Below the pieces are notes generated by a model. The model did no database searches. It saw only the letters and a list, made by a program, of their open reading frames with translations, and was not told the DNA's origin. Positions 16,703 through 27,323 of a DNA stretch of 64,000 nucleotides are shown here, one piece after another; position 1 is the stretch's first letter; each line of letters starts with the position of its first letter. Source of the DNA: Oscillospiraceae bacterium (lineage in GTDB: Bacteria; Bacillota_A; Clostridia; Oscillospirales; Oscillospiraceae); contig JAFQHF010000025.1 of the NCBI GenBank assembly GCA_017398105.1, forward strand, positions 59,489-123,488. Reading direction: 5' to 3'. Position numbers and translations under genes: made by a program.

Positions 16703-17329
16703 TTAATCCTCAAAACAGTCTTCAGAATCGAAGGATAATTGATTCAGCACACGCCTGATATTGCTGTAGCTGTGCCCCCTTCGAAGAAGCGCGTCAATTG
16801 CTTTTTTGATCTGCTTCTGGTCGGAATCCTCGTCCAGACGGGAACGCAGAAATGTTTCGATTTTTTCCTCCTGATCCGGATAATCGGCCAGAGCCTCCTC
16901 CCAATAAGCCTTGGGAATCCGCTTTTCATACAGCGCCTGTTTCGCCCGGGCAAGACCATAGCCTTTGGAAATATAGGAATGAACCACCTGTTCTGCCGTA
17001 TTCCGGTCATCCACAAGATGAAGCTCTTCCATCCACTGCACAGCTTCCTTTGCCTGCTGTGGGTCTTCTCCCTTACGCACCAGACGCTCTTCAAGATCCT
17101 TTCTGGAGACGCTGGTGGCCGAAACAATTCGGACAGCACGCATTTTTGCAGACATTTTTCCCGCAGCACACAGCAGCTGCGCATACTCGCCTTCTTCCAG
17201 CTCTTTTCCCGCGTATAGACCAAAATCTTCCACAGTCTGCCGGTACAGGCCCAGCTTAGAGCCGTCTTCAAAGGTGATCCAGTATCGGCCGGCCCGGTCA
17301 GGGGTGGTTTTTAAGGAATCAATCCTCAT
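16703..17329 (-). CDS. recX: Regulatory protein RecX
   Basis: The 208-aa helical protein contains three-helix repeats typical of RecX, for example [20 protein letters not shown] and [20 protein letters not shown]. RecX binds RecA and inhibits or tunes its filament and ATPase. It overlaps the 3' end of recA by 11 bases, the usual recA-recX arrangement, so translation is coupled. The acidic C-terminal tail (FDSEDCFED) is short. Confidence 0.9.
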   Translation of the reverse strand: MRIDSLKTTPDRAGRYWITFEDGSKLGLYRQTVEDFGLYAGKELEEGEYAQLLCAAGKMSAKMRAVRIVSATSVSRKDLEERLVRKGEDPQQAKEAVQWMEELHLVDDRNTAEQVVHSYISKGYGLARAKQALYEKRIPKAYWEEALADYPDQEEKIETFLRSRLDEDSDQKQIKKAIDALLRRGHSYSNIRRVLNQLSFDSEDCFED

Positions 17330-18425
17330 CGTCGAAATCGTCAGCGCTTACAGCAACAGCCTTTTCCGCGGCCTTGGCAGGGGCCTTGGGCGCGCCGCCG
17401 TTCAGTTTCCACAGATTTTCGCGAACCTGTGCCTCCACCTTCTCAGCGATATCGGGGTTGTTGATCAGGTATTCCTTCACGGAATTGGCACCCTGGCCGA
17501 TACGCTCGTCTCCCATGGAGAACCAGCTGCCGGACTTCTGGACGATATCCATCTGGACTGCCAGATCCACCAGCTCGCCCCACTTGGAAATGCCCTGACC
17601 GTACATGATTTCAAAGACAGCTTCCCGGAAAGGAGGCGCAACCTTATTCTTAACGACCTTTACTCTGGTCTTATTACCGATCACATTGCCGCCTTCCTTG
17701 ATGGACTCCACACGGCGGACATCCAGACGGACAGAGGAATAGAACTTCAGCGCATTGCCGCCGGTGGTGGTTTCGGGATTGCCGTACATCACGCCGATCT
17801 TCATACGCAGCTGGTTGATAAAAATGACAACGCAGTTGGTCTTGGAAATGGTACCGGCCAGCTTACGCAGGGCCTGGGACATCAGACGGGCCTGCAGACC
17901 CACAAAGGTATCGCCCATTTCACCCTCAATTTCCTGCTTGGGAACCAGAGCCGCGACGGAGTCCACAACGATGGCATCCACGGCACCGGAGCGAACCAGA
18001 GCATCGGTGATTTCCAGTGCCTGCTCACCGGTGTCGGGCTGGGAAACCAGCAGATTATCGGTATCCACACCCAGAGCTGCCGCATATACAGGGTCCAGGG
18101 CATGTTCCGCATCCACGAAGGCAACTTCACCGCCCCGCTTCTGGGCTTCAGCCAGAATGTGCAGGGCCAGAGTGGTCTTACCGGAGGATTCGGGGCCATA
18201 GATCTCAATAATACGTCCCTTAGGCACACCGCCGATGCCCAGTGCGGCATCCAGCGCCAGAGAGCCTGTGGGAATTGCCTCCACATTCATTTCCGGGCGG
18301 TCGCCCAAGCGCATAACCGTTCCCTTGCCGAAGCTCTTATCGATCTGGCTCAGAGCCGTCTGCAGGGCCTTCTTCTTATCGGATGCAGGGGTAGGTGCTT
18401 CATATGCAGTCTTTTTTGTTGCCAT
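17319..18425 (-). CDS. recA: Recombinase RecA
   Basis: A 368-aa DNA-dependent ATPase for homologous recombination and SOS induction. Walker A is GPESSGKTT (about residues 75-83), and the conserved strand-exchange loop and C-terminal domain are present. The protein ends in an alanine- and acid-rich tail ([11 protein letters not shown]). The start ATG shares its A with the prmC stop (TGATG). No SOS box was recognised directly upstream because the gene lies inside an operon. Confidence 0.98.
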   Translation of the reverse strand: MATKKTAYEAPTPASDKKKALQTALSQIDKSFGKGTVMRLGDRPEMNVEAIPTGSLALDAALGIGGVPKGRIIEIYGPESSGKTTLALHILAEAQKRGGEVAFVDAEHALDPVYAAALGVDTDNLLVSQPDTGEQALEITDALVRSGAVDAIVVDSVAALVPKQEIEGEMGDTFVGLQARLMSQALRKLAGTISKTNCVVIFINQLRMKIGVMYGNPETTTGGNALKFYSSVRLDVRRVESIKEGGNVIGNKTRVKVVKNKVAPPFREAVFEIMYGQGISKWGELVDLAVQMDIVQKSGSWFSMGDERIGQGANSVKEYLINNPDIAEKVEAQVRENLWKLNGGAPKAPAKAAEKAVAVSADDFDDED

Positions 18426-19303
18426 CAGTCATCTTCCTTCCTGCCGTACTGGGCCAGCACGGCTCTTTCTCTGTCGTTATAGTCTCTGGATCGCTCCAGA
18501 ATGGTATATCCGTTTTCCTCCAGAATACGGCACACATCGTCACCCTGGGTATCCCCGAATTCAAAGGCCAGATAGCCGCCGGGCTTCAGAGCAGGCGCAA
18601 AATTCTTTACGATGGAGCGGTAAAAGTCAAGACCGTCTTCTCCGCCGTAAAGGGCCATGTGAGGTTCGTAATCCGCTACGCTTCGGGGCAGCTCTTTCAT
18701 TTCCTCTCCGGTGATATAAGGCGGATTGGAAACGATCATGTCATATCTGCCCAGGAACGGGAACGCAGGCTTCAATGCATCTGCCTGAATGCAGCGAACC
18801 CGGCCGCTGAGCTTGTTCAGAGCCGTATTTTCTTTGGCAACCGCCAAAGCATCCAGGCTCAGGTCAGCCAGCGTCACCTTGGCATCCTTCACCCTGCTGG
18901 CTATGGCAAGGCCGATACAGCCGCTGCCGCAGCAAAGATCCAGAATGCGGGGATCTTTCTCCAGAAACAGTGCCTGCCGGATCGCAAGCTCTGCCACGGC
19001 GCAGGTATCGTCCCTTGGAATCAAAACATTGGGATTGACACGCATGGGAAGTCCATAGAACTCCCACTGTCCCAAGATGTACGCAATGGGTTCCTGATTC
19101 AGCAGGCGCTTTAGCGCAGCCTCGACACCCGCAACAATTTTTTCAGAGGCATACATATCCCGCTCAGCCAGAAATTCTGCCTGGCTCTTTCCCGACACGT
19201 GGCAAACCAGCATCCGTGCCAGCACACCGGCATCCTGGGCATTTTCCGTCTCCAGCAGTGCCCGTCGGGTATCCAGATACAGATCTCCGTATTGCTTTAC
19301 CAT
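18425..19303 (-). CDS. prmC: Peptide chain release factor N5-glutamine methyltransferase
   Basis: A 292-aa SAM-dependent enzyme that methylates the GGQ glutamine of release factors. The catalytic NPPY is in [14 protein letters not shown] (about residues 191-194), and the SAM-binding motif is [16 protein letters not shown] (about 115-130). An N-terminal helical domain contains [18 protein letters not shown], which is typical for PrmC. It overlaps the DUF1385 gene by seven bases upstream and recA by one base downstream. Confidence 0.95.
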   Translation of the reverse strand: MVKQYGDLYLDTRRALLETENAQDAGVLARMLVCHVSGKSQAEFLAERDMYASEKIVAGVEAALKRLLNQEPIAYILGQWEFYGLPMRVNPNVLIPRDDTCAVAELAIRQALFLEKDPRILDLCCGSGCIGLAIASRVKDAKVTLADLSLDALAVAKENTALNKLSGRVRCIQADALKPAFPFLGRYDMIVSNPPYITGEEMKELPRSVADYEPHMALYGGEDGLDFYRSIVKNFAPALKPGGYLAFEFGDTQGDDVCRILEENGYTILERSRDYNDRERAVLAQYGRKEDD

Positions 19304-20295
19304 CTGTCAGCTCCTTCCTGATCCGGAAGCACAGCCTCCACAGCAGCAATGCCAACTTCGATCATGGAGTCATCCGGCTCGTTGGTGGTAAAATTCTGCA
19401 TCCACATGCCCGGTGCAGAGAGAATCCGGGTCAGCCAGTTGTCATTGCGGCCACACCAGCGGTTGATCTCATAGGTGATGCCCACCACAATGGGAAGCAG
19501 CAGCAGCTTGAACGCGATCATCAGCAGGCGATAGCCTAAGGTTCCGCGGATCGCCTCCAGTGCAGGGAACACAGCCAGCAGTCCGGAGGAAGCCACGCTG
19601 AAAACCAGAATCGAGATGATCATAACCACAAGCAGAAAGCTTGTACCGCAGCGCGGGTGCAGCCTGGTCTGCTTTCTGACATTTTCCACTGTCAGGGGCA
19701 GTCCCGCCTCGTAGCAGCGGATGGTCTTGTGCTCGGCACCGTGATAGGCAAATACCCGCCGCATATCCTCCATTCTGGAAACCAGCAGCATGTAAGCCAT
19801 AAAGATGCACATACGTACAATGCCTTCCACCAGATTCAGACCGACAGTGCTGTCGATCCAGCGGTCAAAGAAGCTGCCGATGATCATAGGGAGCAGGAAA
19901 AACAGGCCAACGGACAGGCCCATACCCAGCGCAACTGCGATCCAGATGATCGCCTGCTGAAATTTTTCATTGCCAAGCTTTTCTTCCAGCCAGGCATCAA
20001 ATTTGCTGGGCTCCTCCTGATATTCTTCCGGTGCCAGGTCTACGCTGCGCATCAGTGCTTTCACACCGGTAACCTGGGCATCAAAGAAGCTGAACATGCC
20101 CCGCAGGAAGGGCCAGTTTTTGAAGGAATCCTTCGGCGGCAGCTTTCGCGGATTCACCTCTACCGTGATTCCATCTCTGCCGAGAATCACGATGGCATCC
20201 TTCTCCGGGCCGCGCATCATAATGCCCTCGATCAAAGCCTGACCGCCAATCATTGTTTTAAACTGTTCACAGCATTGGTCTTTTTCGTTCGCCAT
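19297..20295 (-). CDS. DUF1385 (YqhQ-like) membrane protein
   Basis: The 332-aa protein has the DUF1385 start IGGQALIEGIMMRGPEKDAI (about residues 16-35), an RMEDMRRVFAYHGAEHKTIRCYE block (quoted in part: YHGAEHKTI) and about four membrane helices. DUF1385 genes often sit next to prmC in Firmicutes, as here. The biochemical role is unknown. Start ATG 20295 follows AAGGAGA. Confidence 0.92.
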   Translation of the reverse strand: MANEKDQCCEQFKTMIGGQALIEGIMMRGPEKDAIVILGRDGITVEVNPRKLPPKDSFKNWPFLRGMFSFFDAQVTGVKALMRSVDLAPEEYQEEPSKFDAWLEEKLGNEKFQQAIIWIAVALGMGLSVGLFFLLPMIIGSFFDRWIDSTVGLNLVEGIVRMCIFMAYMLLVSRMEDMRRVFAYHGAEHKTIRCYEAGLPLTVENVRKQTRLHPRCGTSFLLVVMIISILVFSVASSGLLAVFPALEAIRGTLGYRLLMIAFKLLLLPIVVGITYEINRWCGRNDNWLTRILSAPGMWMQNFTTNEPDDSMIEVGIAAVEAVLPDQEGADRW

Positions 20296-20357
20296 TTTCT
20301 AAGAGTCTCCTTGAAAAATCTGATGGTTCCATCAGATGCTTGCAGTGAAATTATCAT

Positions 20358-21800
20358 TTAGTGGGCCGCCGGGAGACGAACCGTTACCATGGTTCCGCCG
20401 CCTTCGGCATTTTCCAGTGTCAGCGTGCCGCCGTGCATCTCCACGATCTCATCGCAGACCGCCAGACCGATGCCGGTTCCCCGGACACTGGAGCTGCCCT
20501 TATAAAATTTCTTTTTTACCAGAGGAATTTCATCCTCGGGAATACCGGGGCCATAGTCCCGAATCCGAACCACAACCTGATCGTTTTCGAAATGCATTTC
20601 TGCCTCGATCCGTTTGCCGGCACCGCCGTGCTTGGCTGCATTGTCCAGGATATTCAGGAACACCTGCCGCAGACGCTGGGGGTCGCAGGGGATTTCGGGA
20701 ATGTCTTCATCATTGTCCAGATAAATCAGCTGGATGCCGTCCTGAGCCAGCCGGCTGCCGTACATAAACACGGTATCCTCAAATTCTCCGCGGATATCCG
20801 CCTGCTCCACAGCCAGCGTCATCCGGCCGTCCTGCATACGGGTAAAGTCCAGCAGATCCATGACCATCTCTGTCAGGCGCTTTGCCTCGCTGGAAATGAT
20901 CTTCATACCCTGACGGGTGTCGGCATCCATATTTTCATCTGCCAGCAGCGTCTCGCTCCAGCCGTTGATGACGGTCAGAGGCGTACGCAGCTCGTGGGAA
21001 AGCTGAGAAATAAATTCCGCCTGCATTTTTTCATTCTGCGCGATCTTGCTGGACATTTCATTGATGGTCTCCGCAAGCTCACCAATTTCATCCTTGTAGG
21101 GTGTTTTGATCTGAACACCATAGCTTCCGGATGCGATTCTCTGGGCTTTTTCCGTGATTTCAGCCACAGGATTCATAATGGAGCGCAGATAATAATTGCT
21201 GCTGACCATAACAACTGCCAGAACCGCCATAAAAACCAGCATGCTGATCAGCGCTACAAGAAGGATCTGACCGTCCACTTTCCGCACGGAGGTCACATAC
21301 CGCAGAACTCCGATCACTTCGCCGTTGCTGAAGATCATAGGGCTGGAAACTGCCATGATACGCTCACCCGTATTGGAATCCCTGCCCACAAAGGGCTCCG
21401 GATAGCGGCTGTTCACTGCCTTCTGAATCTCCGGGGTAACCGGTGTTTTGCCTGCCCACTGACCGTAGGAAGACGCCACCAGGTCGCCCTGGGTATTGAT
21501 GAACTGCAGTTCAATGATGTCCTTATCCTCAAAGGTCTGGGCATAGGTAATACAGGACTGATAGAATTCATTATAGGTCTGGTCAATATAGTCAGCGAAA
21601 AAGTCCGTGGTGGTTCTGGCGCGATAGGTCATGTCCGACTCCATGGTGGAGTAGTAATAGGCCGCAAAGGATGCTGTCACTGCCAGCACACACACCAGCC
21701 CCAGCGCCACAACCACACTGGCAGTATTCAGAAGCCATCGCTTGCGCAGGCCGCCGATGTTGAACCGCTGTTTGATATCCATTCCGCTTATGCGCCCCAC
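20358..21800 (-). CDS. Sensor histidine kinase
   Basis: The 480-aa protein has an N-terminal helix (about residues 25-48), an extracellular sensor region, a second helix (about 180-203), a HAMP domain, an H-box SHELRTPL near residue 268 and an HATPase domain (about 365-478, with NILDNAAKHG and GTGIGLAVCDEI). It senses an external signal and phosphorylates the response regulator encoded upstream. Its GTG start at 21800 overlaps the regulator by 13 bases; an ATG at 21782 is an alternative. Downstream is a non-coding gap of about 60 bases. Confidence 0.93.
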   Translation of the reverse strand: MGRISGMDIKQRFNIGGLRKRWLLNTASVVVALGLVCVLAVTASFAAYYYSTMESDMTYRARTTTDFFADYIDQTYNEFYQSCITYAQTFEDKDIIELQFINTQGDLVASSYGQWAGKTPVTPEIQKAVNSRYPEPFVGRDSNTGERIMAVSSPMIFSNGEVIGVLRYVTSVRKVDGQILLVALISMLVFMAVLAVVMVSSNYYLRSIMNPVAEITEKAQRIASGSYGVQIKTPYKDEIGELAETINEMSSKIAQNEKMQAEFISQLSHELRTPLTVINGWSETLLADENMDADTRQGMKIISSEAKRLTEMVMDLLDFTRMQDGRMTLAVEQADIRGEFEDTVFMYGSRLAQDGIQLIYLDNDEDIPEIPCDPQRLRQVFLNILDNAAKHGGAGKRIEAEMHFENDQVVVRIRDYGPGIPEDEIPLVKKKFYKGSSSVRGTGIGLAVCDEIVEMHGGTLTLENAEGGGTMVTVRLPAAH

Positions 21801-22477
21801 TTATAGCCCAGACCCCATACTGTGGTGATGTAGGTGGGATTGGCGGTATCGTCCTCGATTTTAATACGCAGACGGCGGATATTGACATCCACGATCTTCA
21901 GTTCGCCGTCATAATCCCTGCCCCAGACTGAGGTCAGGATGTCTTCACGGGACAGTGCACGGCCGGGATTGAGCATAAAAAGTCTCAAAATGGCATATTC
22001 CACCTGTGTCAGACGGATTCGGGTGCCGTTCTTTTCCAGTGTATGATTCCGGGTATTCATCACAAAGGGGCCCTGGGTGATCAGCTCGGAGCTGGCAGAG
22101 CTGTCGCCGCCGATACGGCGGTACAGAGCATCGATTCGGGCAGTGAGCTCTGCAGGAGAGAAGGGCTTCGTCACATAATCATCCGCACCGGTCATCAGGC
22201 CGGTTACCTTGTCCATCTCCTGGGTCCGGGCTGTCAGCATGATGATGCCCATCTGCTTATTGGTGGCACGAATCCGGCGGCAGACCTCAAAGCCGTCCAT
22301 ATCTCCCGGAACCATGATATCCAGGATCGCAACGCCCACATCCGGATTGGCCGTGATGGCATCCAGCGCCTCTGTTCCGTCGCCGGCCTCGATCACATCA
22401 TAGCCTGCCCGGGTCAGATTGATGACAACGAAGCTGCGGATGTTCAATTCATCTTCCATAATCAGAACTTTTTTCAT
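21788..22477 (-). CDS. OmpR/PhoB-type response regulator
   Basis: The 229-aa protein has a receiver domain with the phosphorylation site Asp53 (AILDIMVPG), the acidic pocket at MEDE (residues 7-10) and Lys in VTKPFSP (about 107). A C-terminal winged-helix DNA-binding domain ends with ADDTANPTYITTVWGLGYKW-type sequence (part: TTVWGLGYKWG). It is the partner of the kinase just downstream. A lipoprotein gene lies ten bases upstream in the same direction and may belong to the same signalling unit. Confidence 0.95.
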   Translation of the reverse strand: MKKVLIMEDELNIRSFVVINLTRAGYDVIEAGDGTEALDAITANPDVGVAILDIMVPGDMDGFEVCRRIRATNKQMGIIMLTARTQEMDKVTGLMTGADDYVTKPFSPAELTARIDALYRRIGGDSSASSELITQGPFVMNTRNHTLEKNGTRIRLTQVEYAILRLFMLNPGRALSREDILTSVWGRDYDGELKIVDVNIRRLRIKIEDDTANPTYITTVWGLGYKWGA

Positions 22478-22487
22478 AATATACCTC

Positions 22488-23810
22488 TCAAGTCTCTCCC
22501 GTCTGCCAGTCCTGACGGATCAGGCGGAAGCATTCGGTTAAGTATTCCTCTGTGATTCCGTATTCCGCTGCGGCATATTCCAGCTTTGCGGCATAGGCAA
22601 CGCCTTCCGCTCTGTGCAGCGCAAAGCGTCCGTCCTGCAAAGCAGCCTCATCCCGGCTGCTTCCGGTAAAGACATAGATGGTAAACAGCGCTGTAGCTTC
22701 CTTATAGGATTCATCCCATACATAGAAGCTGTAAACATTGTTTCCCTGGTCCACAGTCGCCCGGCCGGCCCAACTGCTGTCCAGCTGGATATACCAGCCT
22801 CCCACATAATTGTGGAAGGTAAAAAGCTTATCTGTTTCCCAGCCCTCCACATCAATGGCAAACCAGCGCAGCAGGAACTTCTGCTCCTCTTCCTGCCAGA
22901 GGGAAACAGGCTTCATGGTAATCAGGCTCGGCAGTTCCTGGATACCGTCATTATCAATATCCTCAGCATATATATAGAAATTCCGAAGGGTATGGATGCT
23001 GGTTTCCGTTTCCGTATCCACTGTGATGTTGGAGAATTTTCCTTCAGACATTGCCAGAATGTCCGTTACAATGGCATTGGAATCGTCCGTGCTTGCCACG
23101 TACACGGCAGGTGTTCCATCCTGCAGGGAGCCCGAGGTAATGCGGCGGATATCCGCTGCACTTTGCGACAGCTCCGTTTCCACCGAGCGGCGGATCTGAT
23201 TGCCGTCCCAGCTGTACAGCACCGCAACACAGCGCTCCGTTTCCGCTTCGCCGGGGCGCAGCACCATCAGCTCACTTCTTCTGTTCTCATCCAGATCACA
23301 GGGAAGAAATTTGGAATACCCATTCAGAAGAAGCAGCTGTGCATCTCCATTGGGGAAGGAATAGACCGCAACACTGCGCTGAACCTGATCACTGACCTGG
23401 AAGCCCAGAATCAGCTCGCAGCCGGGCCGATCATCAAAATCCACATATTCCACCTGCTCAAAGGAGGTGCCTGTGAGTCCGATGGTCTCCATCGTGCGGA
23501 TGGAGCCGTCCTCCTCCTGGGTAAAAATCAGCACCTGCAGAGGTTTCTCCGTGGCACCCTTTGCAAACACCAGATACTCTTCCGTTCCGTCGCCATCCAG
23601 ATCCGCCAATTGGATCGTCTGCTGATTTTCGCCGGACTGGGGCGAGGAATAAGTCAGGCCGTACATGGCCGTATCAATGGCAGACTGCAGCTGACTGTAT
23701 TCTGATGAACGTTTGGGAAGTGCGTACATCTCTTCCACCGTGCGCAGGGTGCAGCCTGTCAGGAGCAGTGTCATGACAAGCAGCACAGCAAACAAGATTC
23801 TCCTTTTCAC
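22488..23810 (-). CDS. Lipoprotein of unknown function linked to a two-component system
   Basis: I start this protein at GTG 23810 because AAAGGAG precedes it by eight bases; an in-frame ATG lies 15 codons upstream without such a site. The start MKRRILFAVLLVMTLLLTGC is a lipoprotein signal with lipobox LLTGC, so the 440-aa product is anchored outside the membrane. The body has repeated acidic motifs such as LADLDGDGTEE and EDIDNDGIQEL, which resemble FG-GAP/VCBS-like calcium loops and suggest a beta-propeller-like fold. Its position before the regulator and kinase suggests an accessory sensor; this is inference. Confidence 0.8.
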   Translation of the reverse strand: MKRRILFAVLLVMTLLLTGCTLRTVEEMYALPKRSSEYSQLQSAIDTAMYGLTYSSPQSGENQQTIQLADLDGDGTEEYLVFAKGATEKPLQVLIFTQEEDGSIRTMETIGLTGTSFEQVEYVDFDDRPGCELILGFQVSDQVQRSVAVYSFPNGDAQLLLLNGYSKFLPCDLDENRRSELMVLRPGEAETERCVAVLYSWDGNQIRRSVETELSQSAADIRRITSGSLQDGTPAVYVASTDDSNAIVTDILAMSEGKFSNITVDTETETSIHTLRNFYIYAEDIDNDGIQELPSLITMKPVSLWQEEEQKFLLRWFAIDVEGWETDKLFTFHNYVGGWYIQLDSSWAGRATVDQGNNVYSFYVWDESYKEATALFTIYVFTGSSRDEAALQDGRFALHRAEGVAYAAKLEYAAAEYGITEEYLTECFRLIRQDWQTGET

Positions 23811-23864
23811 GGCATCAGCTCCTTTCAATCGAATATTATAGCACAATTGTTTCAAAAAAGGAAG

Positions 23865-26800
23865 TCATTTTAGAACAACATTTCCTTCTCCCAGAACATT
23901 TTTCAGCTCCTGGAGCATGCTTCCCGCCAGCATGCAGCGGGTTCCCCGGCGCTTTCCCGTATCCGCGAAATACAGTACAACAGCACAGTCTCCGGGGAAC
24001 ATGTTCAAAATCGCTCTGATCTTCGGAAACAGCCTGCCTTCCTCTCCGGGAAGCCGCAGATAGAGCGTACCGCCGGCAGGAACCTGGGGTTTGGGCTGTA
24101 CGGGCGGTTCCTGATTTCCCTCTGCATAGTCGGAGATGGGACGCGCCCGGTTGATAACGATCTGAGGCTCCTTATCGTCCCGCACAGACAGTCTTCCGGT
24201 CACCACAACCGGGTTATTTTCCCGGAGATACCCGCCGTACTGGTTCAGAACATTGGAAAAAGCCAGCATTTCAATGGCTGCGGTATCATCCTCCACCGTC
24301 ACATAAGCCATCATGGAGTTGCTGCGGGTGGTCTTCATTTTCACGCTCTGAACAATACCGGCCACACTGACGATCTGATCGTCTTCATAATGGCTTTCTT
24401 CATCCATCAGCTTTCCGATATGCACCACGTGGGTATTGCGCAGATAGGGCCGGTAATCATCCATGGGATGTCCGGAAATATAGATACCCGTTGTCTCCTT
24501 CTCCAGAGCCAGAAGATCCGCCTTCTGCATTTCCTTCAGCTTGGGAATGGGAATCTTCGCGGCAGCGTCATCCTCATCCAGCATGGCAAAAAGTCCCATC
24601 TGTCCTTCCAGATTCTTTCTGCGGGAGGAAGCAATGGCATCCATCATGCTGTCATACACTGCCAGCAGTTCACTGCGGTGATAACCGAAGCAATCAGCCG
24701 CACCGCATTTGATGAAATTCTCCACAGCACGCTTGTTCAGCTCCCCTTCACCCATGCGCTCGATAAAGTCTTCCAAGGATTTGAAGGGGCCGCCCTCTGT
24801 GCGCTTTTGAACCATGGAGCGGATCAGTCCGCGGCCAACATTTTTCACTGCGCCCAGACCAAACCGGATTGCATCGCCTTCTACCGTAAACTGATCCTCA
24901 GAATGGTTCAGATCCGGCGGGAGAACAGGAATTCCCATCTCCTTGCACTCGGCAATGTATCCGGAGATCTTGGAGGCAGAATCCAGCACAGAGGTCATCA
25001 GTGCTGCCATATACTGCCGGGGATAGTGACACTTTAAGTAAGCCGTCTGATAAGCAACAACCGCATAGCACACGGCGTGGGCTTTGTTAAAGGCATAGTT
25101 GGCAAAATCAACGATCTCATCATAAATGGACTGGGCAATCTGTTCGGAAACACCGTGACCGATACAGCCTGTGATTCCCTGCTCCGGGTCGCCATACACA
25201 AAGACCTTACGCTCCGCCTCGATGATCTTCATCTTTTTCTTGGAGATCGCCCGGCGGATATTGTCTGCCTGTCCCATGGTATAGCCGCCCAATGACCGAA
25301 AAATCTCAATGACCTGCTCCTGATAGACGATACAGCCATAGGTAACCTTCAGGATCGGTTCCAGCAGAGGCGTCTTGTAGGTCACCTTCCGCCGGTCAAG
25401 CTTATTGGCAATAAACCGCGGAATGGAGTCCATGGGGCCGGGCCGGTAAAGGGCAACGATTGCCGTAATATCTTCAATGGAGCTGGCCTTCATATTGACG
25501 CAGACACCGGTCATGCCCGCCGATTCCAGCTGAAAAACACCCTGGGTCTTGCCCTCGGTGAGCATTTTAAACGTGTCCGGATCGTCGTCCGGAACCCTGT
25601 CCATTAGGAAATCCGGCTCCAGCTTCTGAATCTGCTGCTCCGCGTCACGAATGACTGTCAGGTTGCGAAGACCCAGGAAGTCCATTTTCAGCAGGCCCAG
25701 CTCCTCAATGGTGGTCATGGTATACTGGGTAACGATGGTATCGTCATTCCGGGACAATGGCACATAGCTGCATACCGGCTCTGCGGTAATCACAACGCCC
25801 GCTGCATGGGTAGAGGAATTCCGGGGCATGCCCTCCAGGCTTCTGGCGGTATCGATCAGCAGCCGGACGCGCTCATCTGCGTCATACATCTCCTTCAGCT
25901 TTGGACTGACACGAAGAGCTTCTTCCAGCGTAATATGCGGCGTACCGGGCACCAGCTTGGCAACCACATCGGTTTCCGCATAGGTAAAATTCAGCGCACG
26001 ACCCACATCGCGGATCGCACCTCTGGCCGCCATGGTGCCGAAGGTTGCGATCTGGGCCACATGGTCTGAGCCATATTTGCGCATAACATACTCAATGACC
26101 TCGCCGCGGCGTTCCTGACAGAAATCCGTATCAAAGTCGGGCATGCTGACACGTTCCGGATTCAGAAACCGTTCAAAGATCAGTGCATACTTCATGGGGT
26201 CCACTTCCGTGATGTGCATGCAGTACGCAACGATGGAAGCCGCACCGGAACCGCGTCCGGGGCCAACCGGAATCCCCTGTTCCTTTGCATAGCGGATAAA
26301 GTCCCATACGATCAGATAATAGTTCACATAGCCCATGCGGCTGATAACGCCGATCTCATATTCCAGTCTGTCCACATAGTCCTGAGGGGGATCTTCATAC
26401 CGCTCCCGGAAACCATCCATACAGATCTTCCGGAAATACGCCTCATTGGTATAGCCCTCCGGCACAGGGAACGAGGGCAGGTGATATTCGTGGAACGTAA
26501 ATTCCAGATTGCAGCGCTCGGCAATCTTTACCGTATTTTCAAAGGCTTCCTCGCAATTGGGGAACAGCTGACGAAGCTCTTCTTCACTTTTCAGATAGAA
26601 TTCTTCCGTGGCGAATTTCATCCGGTTGGGTTCGTCCACGGTTTTTCCGGTCTGAATGCACAGGAGTACATCCTGCATCTTCGCATCCTCTTTGCGAAGA
26701 TAGTGGGCATCGTTGGTGACCACCAGCGGCAGTCCCGTTTCCCGGGCCAGACGCATGATGCCCTGATTCACGGGCCGCTGTTCCTCAATGCCGTGATCCT

Positions 26801-27323
26801 GCAGTTCCAGATAAAAGTGATCCGGGCCAAAAACATCCGCAAGTTTCAATGCGTAGGACTTGGCAGCAGCGTAGTCCTCTTCCATGAGATACTGAGGAAT
26901 GGCACCGGCCAGGCAGGCCGACAGGGCGATCAGTCCCTCATGATGCTGCTCCAGCATAGAAAGGTCCACACGGGGTTTTCCGTAAAATCCGTGGATAAAG
27001 CCTTCCGAAACCAGAAGGCACAGATTCTCATAGCCCGTCCTGTCCTTGCACAGCAGCACCAGATGGTAAGGATCATTGTCGATGCCATGAACCCGGTCAG
27101 CAATGCTGCGGCGGGTCACATAGACCTCACAGCCGATGATGGGCTTCACGCCCGCAGCCTTAGCCGCCTTGTAAAAGTCGATACAGCCATACATCACGCC
27201 ATGGTCGGTGATCGCCACCGCGCTCTGACCCAGTTCCTTGACCCGTTCCATCAGGCCGTCAATGCGGCAGGCACCGTCCAGGAGGCTGTACTCCGTATGT
27301 AAATGTAAATGGGCAAAGCTCAT
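23865..27323 (-). CDS. dnaE: DNA polymerase III subunit alpha
   Basis: A 1152-aa replicative polymerase subunit. An N-terminal PHP domain begins FAHLHLHTEYSLLDG. The C-family polymerase core has GPGRGSGAAS and the catalytic aspartates in PDFDTDF (about residues 397-403). It also has a helix-hairpin-helix region and an OB-fold near residues 1000-1080 (VSVAGIVQSVKMK). The start overlaps the whiA stop by four bases (ATGA). The size fits DnaE-type, not PolC-type, polymerases, which carry an exonuclease insert. Confidence 0.98.
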   Translation of the reverse strand: MSFAHLHLHTEYSLLDGACRIDGLMERVKELGQSAVAITDHGVMYGCIDFYKAAKAAGVKPIIGCEVYVTRRSIADRVHGIDNDPYHLVLLCKDRTGYENLCLLVSEGFIHGFYGKPRVDLSMLEQHHEGLIALSACLAGAIPQYLMEEDYAAAKSYALKLADVFGPDHFYLELQDHGIEEQRPVNQGIMRLARETGLPLVVTNDAHYLRKEDAKMQDVLLCIQTGKTVDEPNRMKFATEEFYLKSEEELRQLFPNCEEAFENTVKIAERCNLEFTFHEYHLPSFPVPEGYTNEAYFRKICMDGFRERYEDPPQDYVDRLEYEIGVISRMGYVNYYLIVWDFIRYAKEQGIPVGPGRGSGAASIVAYCMHITEVDPMKYALIFERFLNPERVSMPDFDTDFCQERRGEVIEYVMRKYGSDHVAQIATFGTMAARGAIRDVGRALNFTYAETDVVAKLVPGTPHITLEEALRVSPKLKEMYDADERVRLLIDTARSLEGMPRNSSTHAAGVVITAEPVCSYVPLSRNDDTIVTQYTMTTIEELGLLKMDFLGLRNLTVIRDAEQQIQKLEPDFLMDRVPDDDPDTFKMLTEGKTQGVFQLESAGMTGVCVNMKASSIEDITAIVALYRPGPMDSIPRFIANKLDRRKVTYKTPLLEPILKVTYGCIVYQEQVIEIFRSLGGYTMGQADNIRRAISKKKMKIIEAERKVFVYGDPEQGITGCIGHGVSEQIAQSIYDEIVDFANYAFNKAHAVCYAVVAYQTAYLKCHYPRQYMAALMTSVLDSASKISGYIAECKEMGIPVLPPDLNHSEDQFTVEGDAIRFGLGAVKNVGRGLIRSMVQKRTEGGPFKSLEDFIERMGEGELNKRAVENFIKCGAADCFGYHRSELLAVYDSMMDAIASSRRKNLEGQMGLFAMLDEDDAAAKIPIPKLKEMQKADLLALEKETTGIYISGHPMDDYRPYLRNTHVVHIGKLMDEESHYEDDQIVSVAGIVQSVKMKTTRSNSMMAYVTVEDDTAAIEMLAFSNVLNQYGGYLRENNPVVVTGRLSVRDDKEPQIVINRARPISDYAEGNQEPPVQPKPQVPAGGTLYLRLPGEEGRLFPKIRAILNMFPGDCAVVLYFADTGKRRGTRCMLAGSMLQELKNVLGEGNVVLK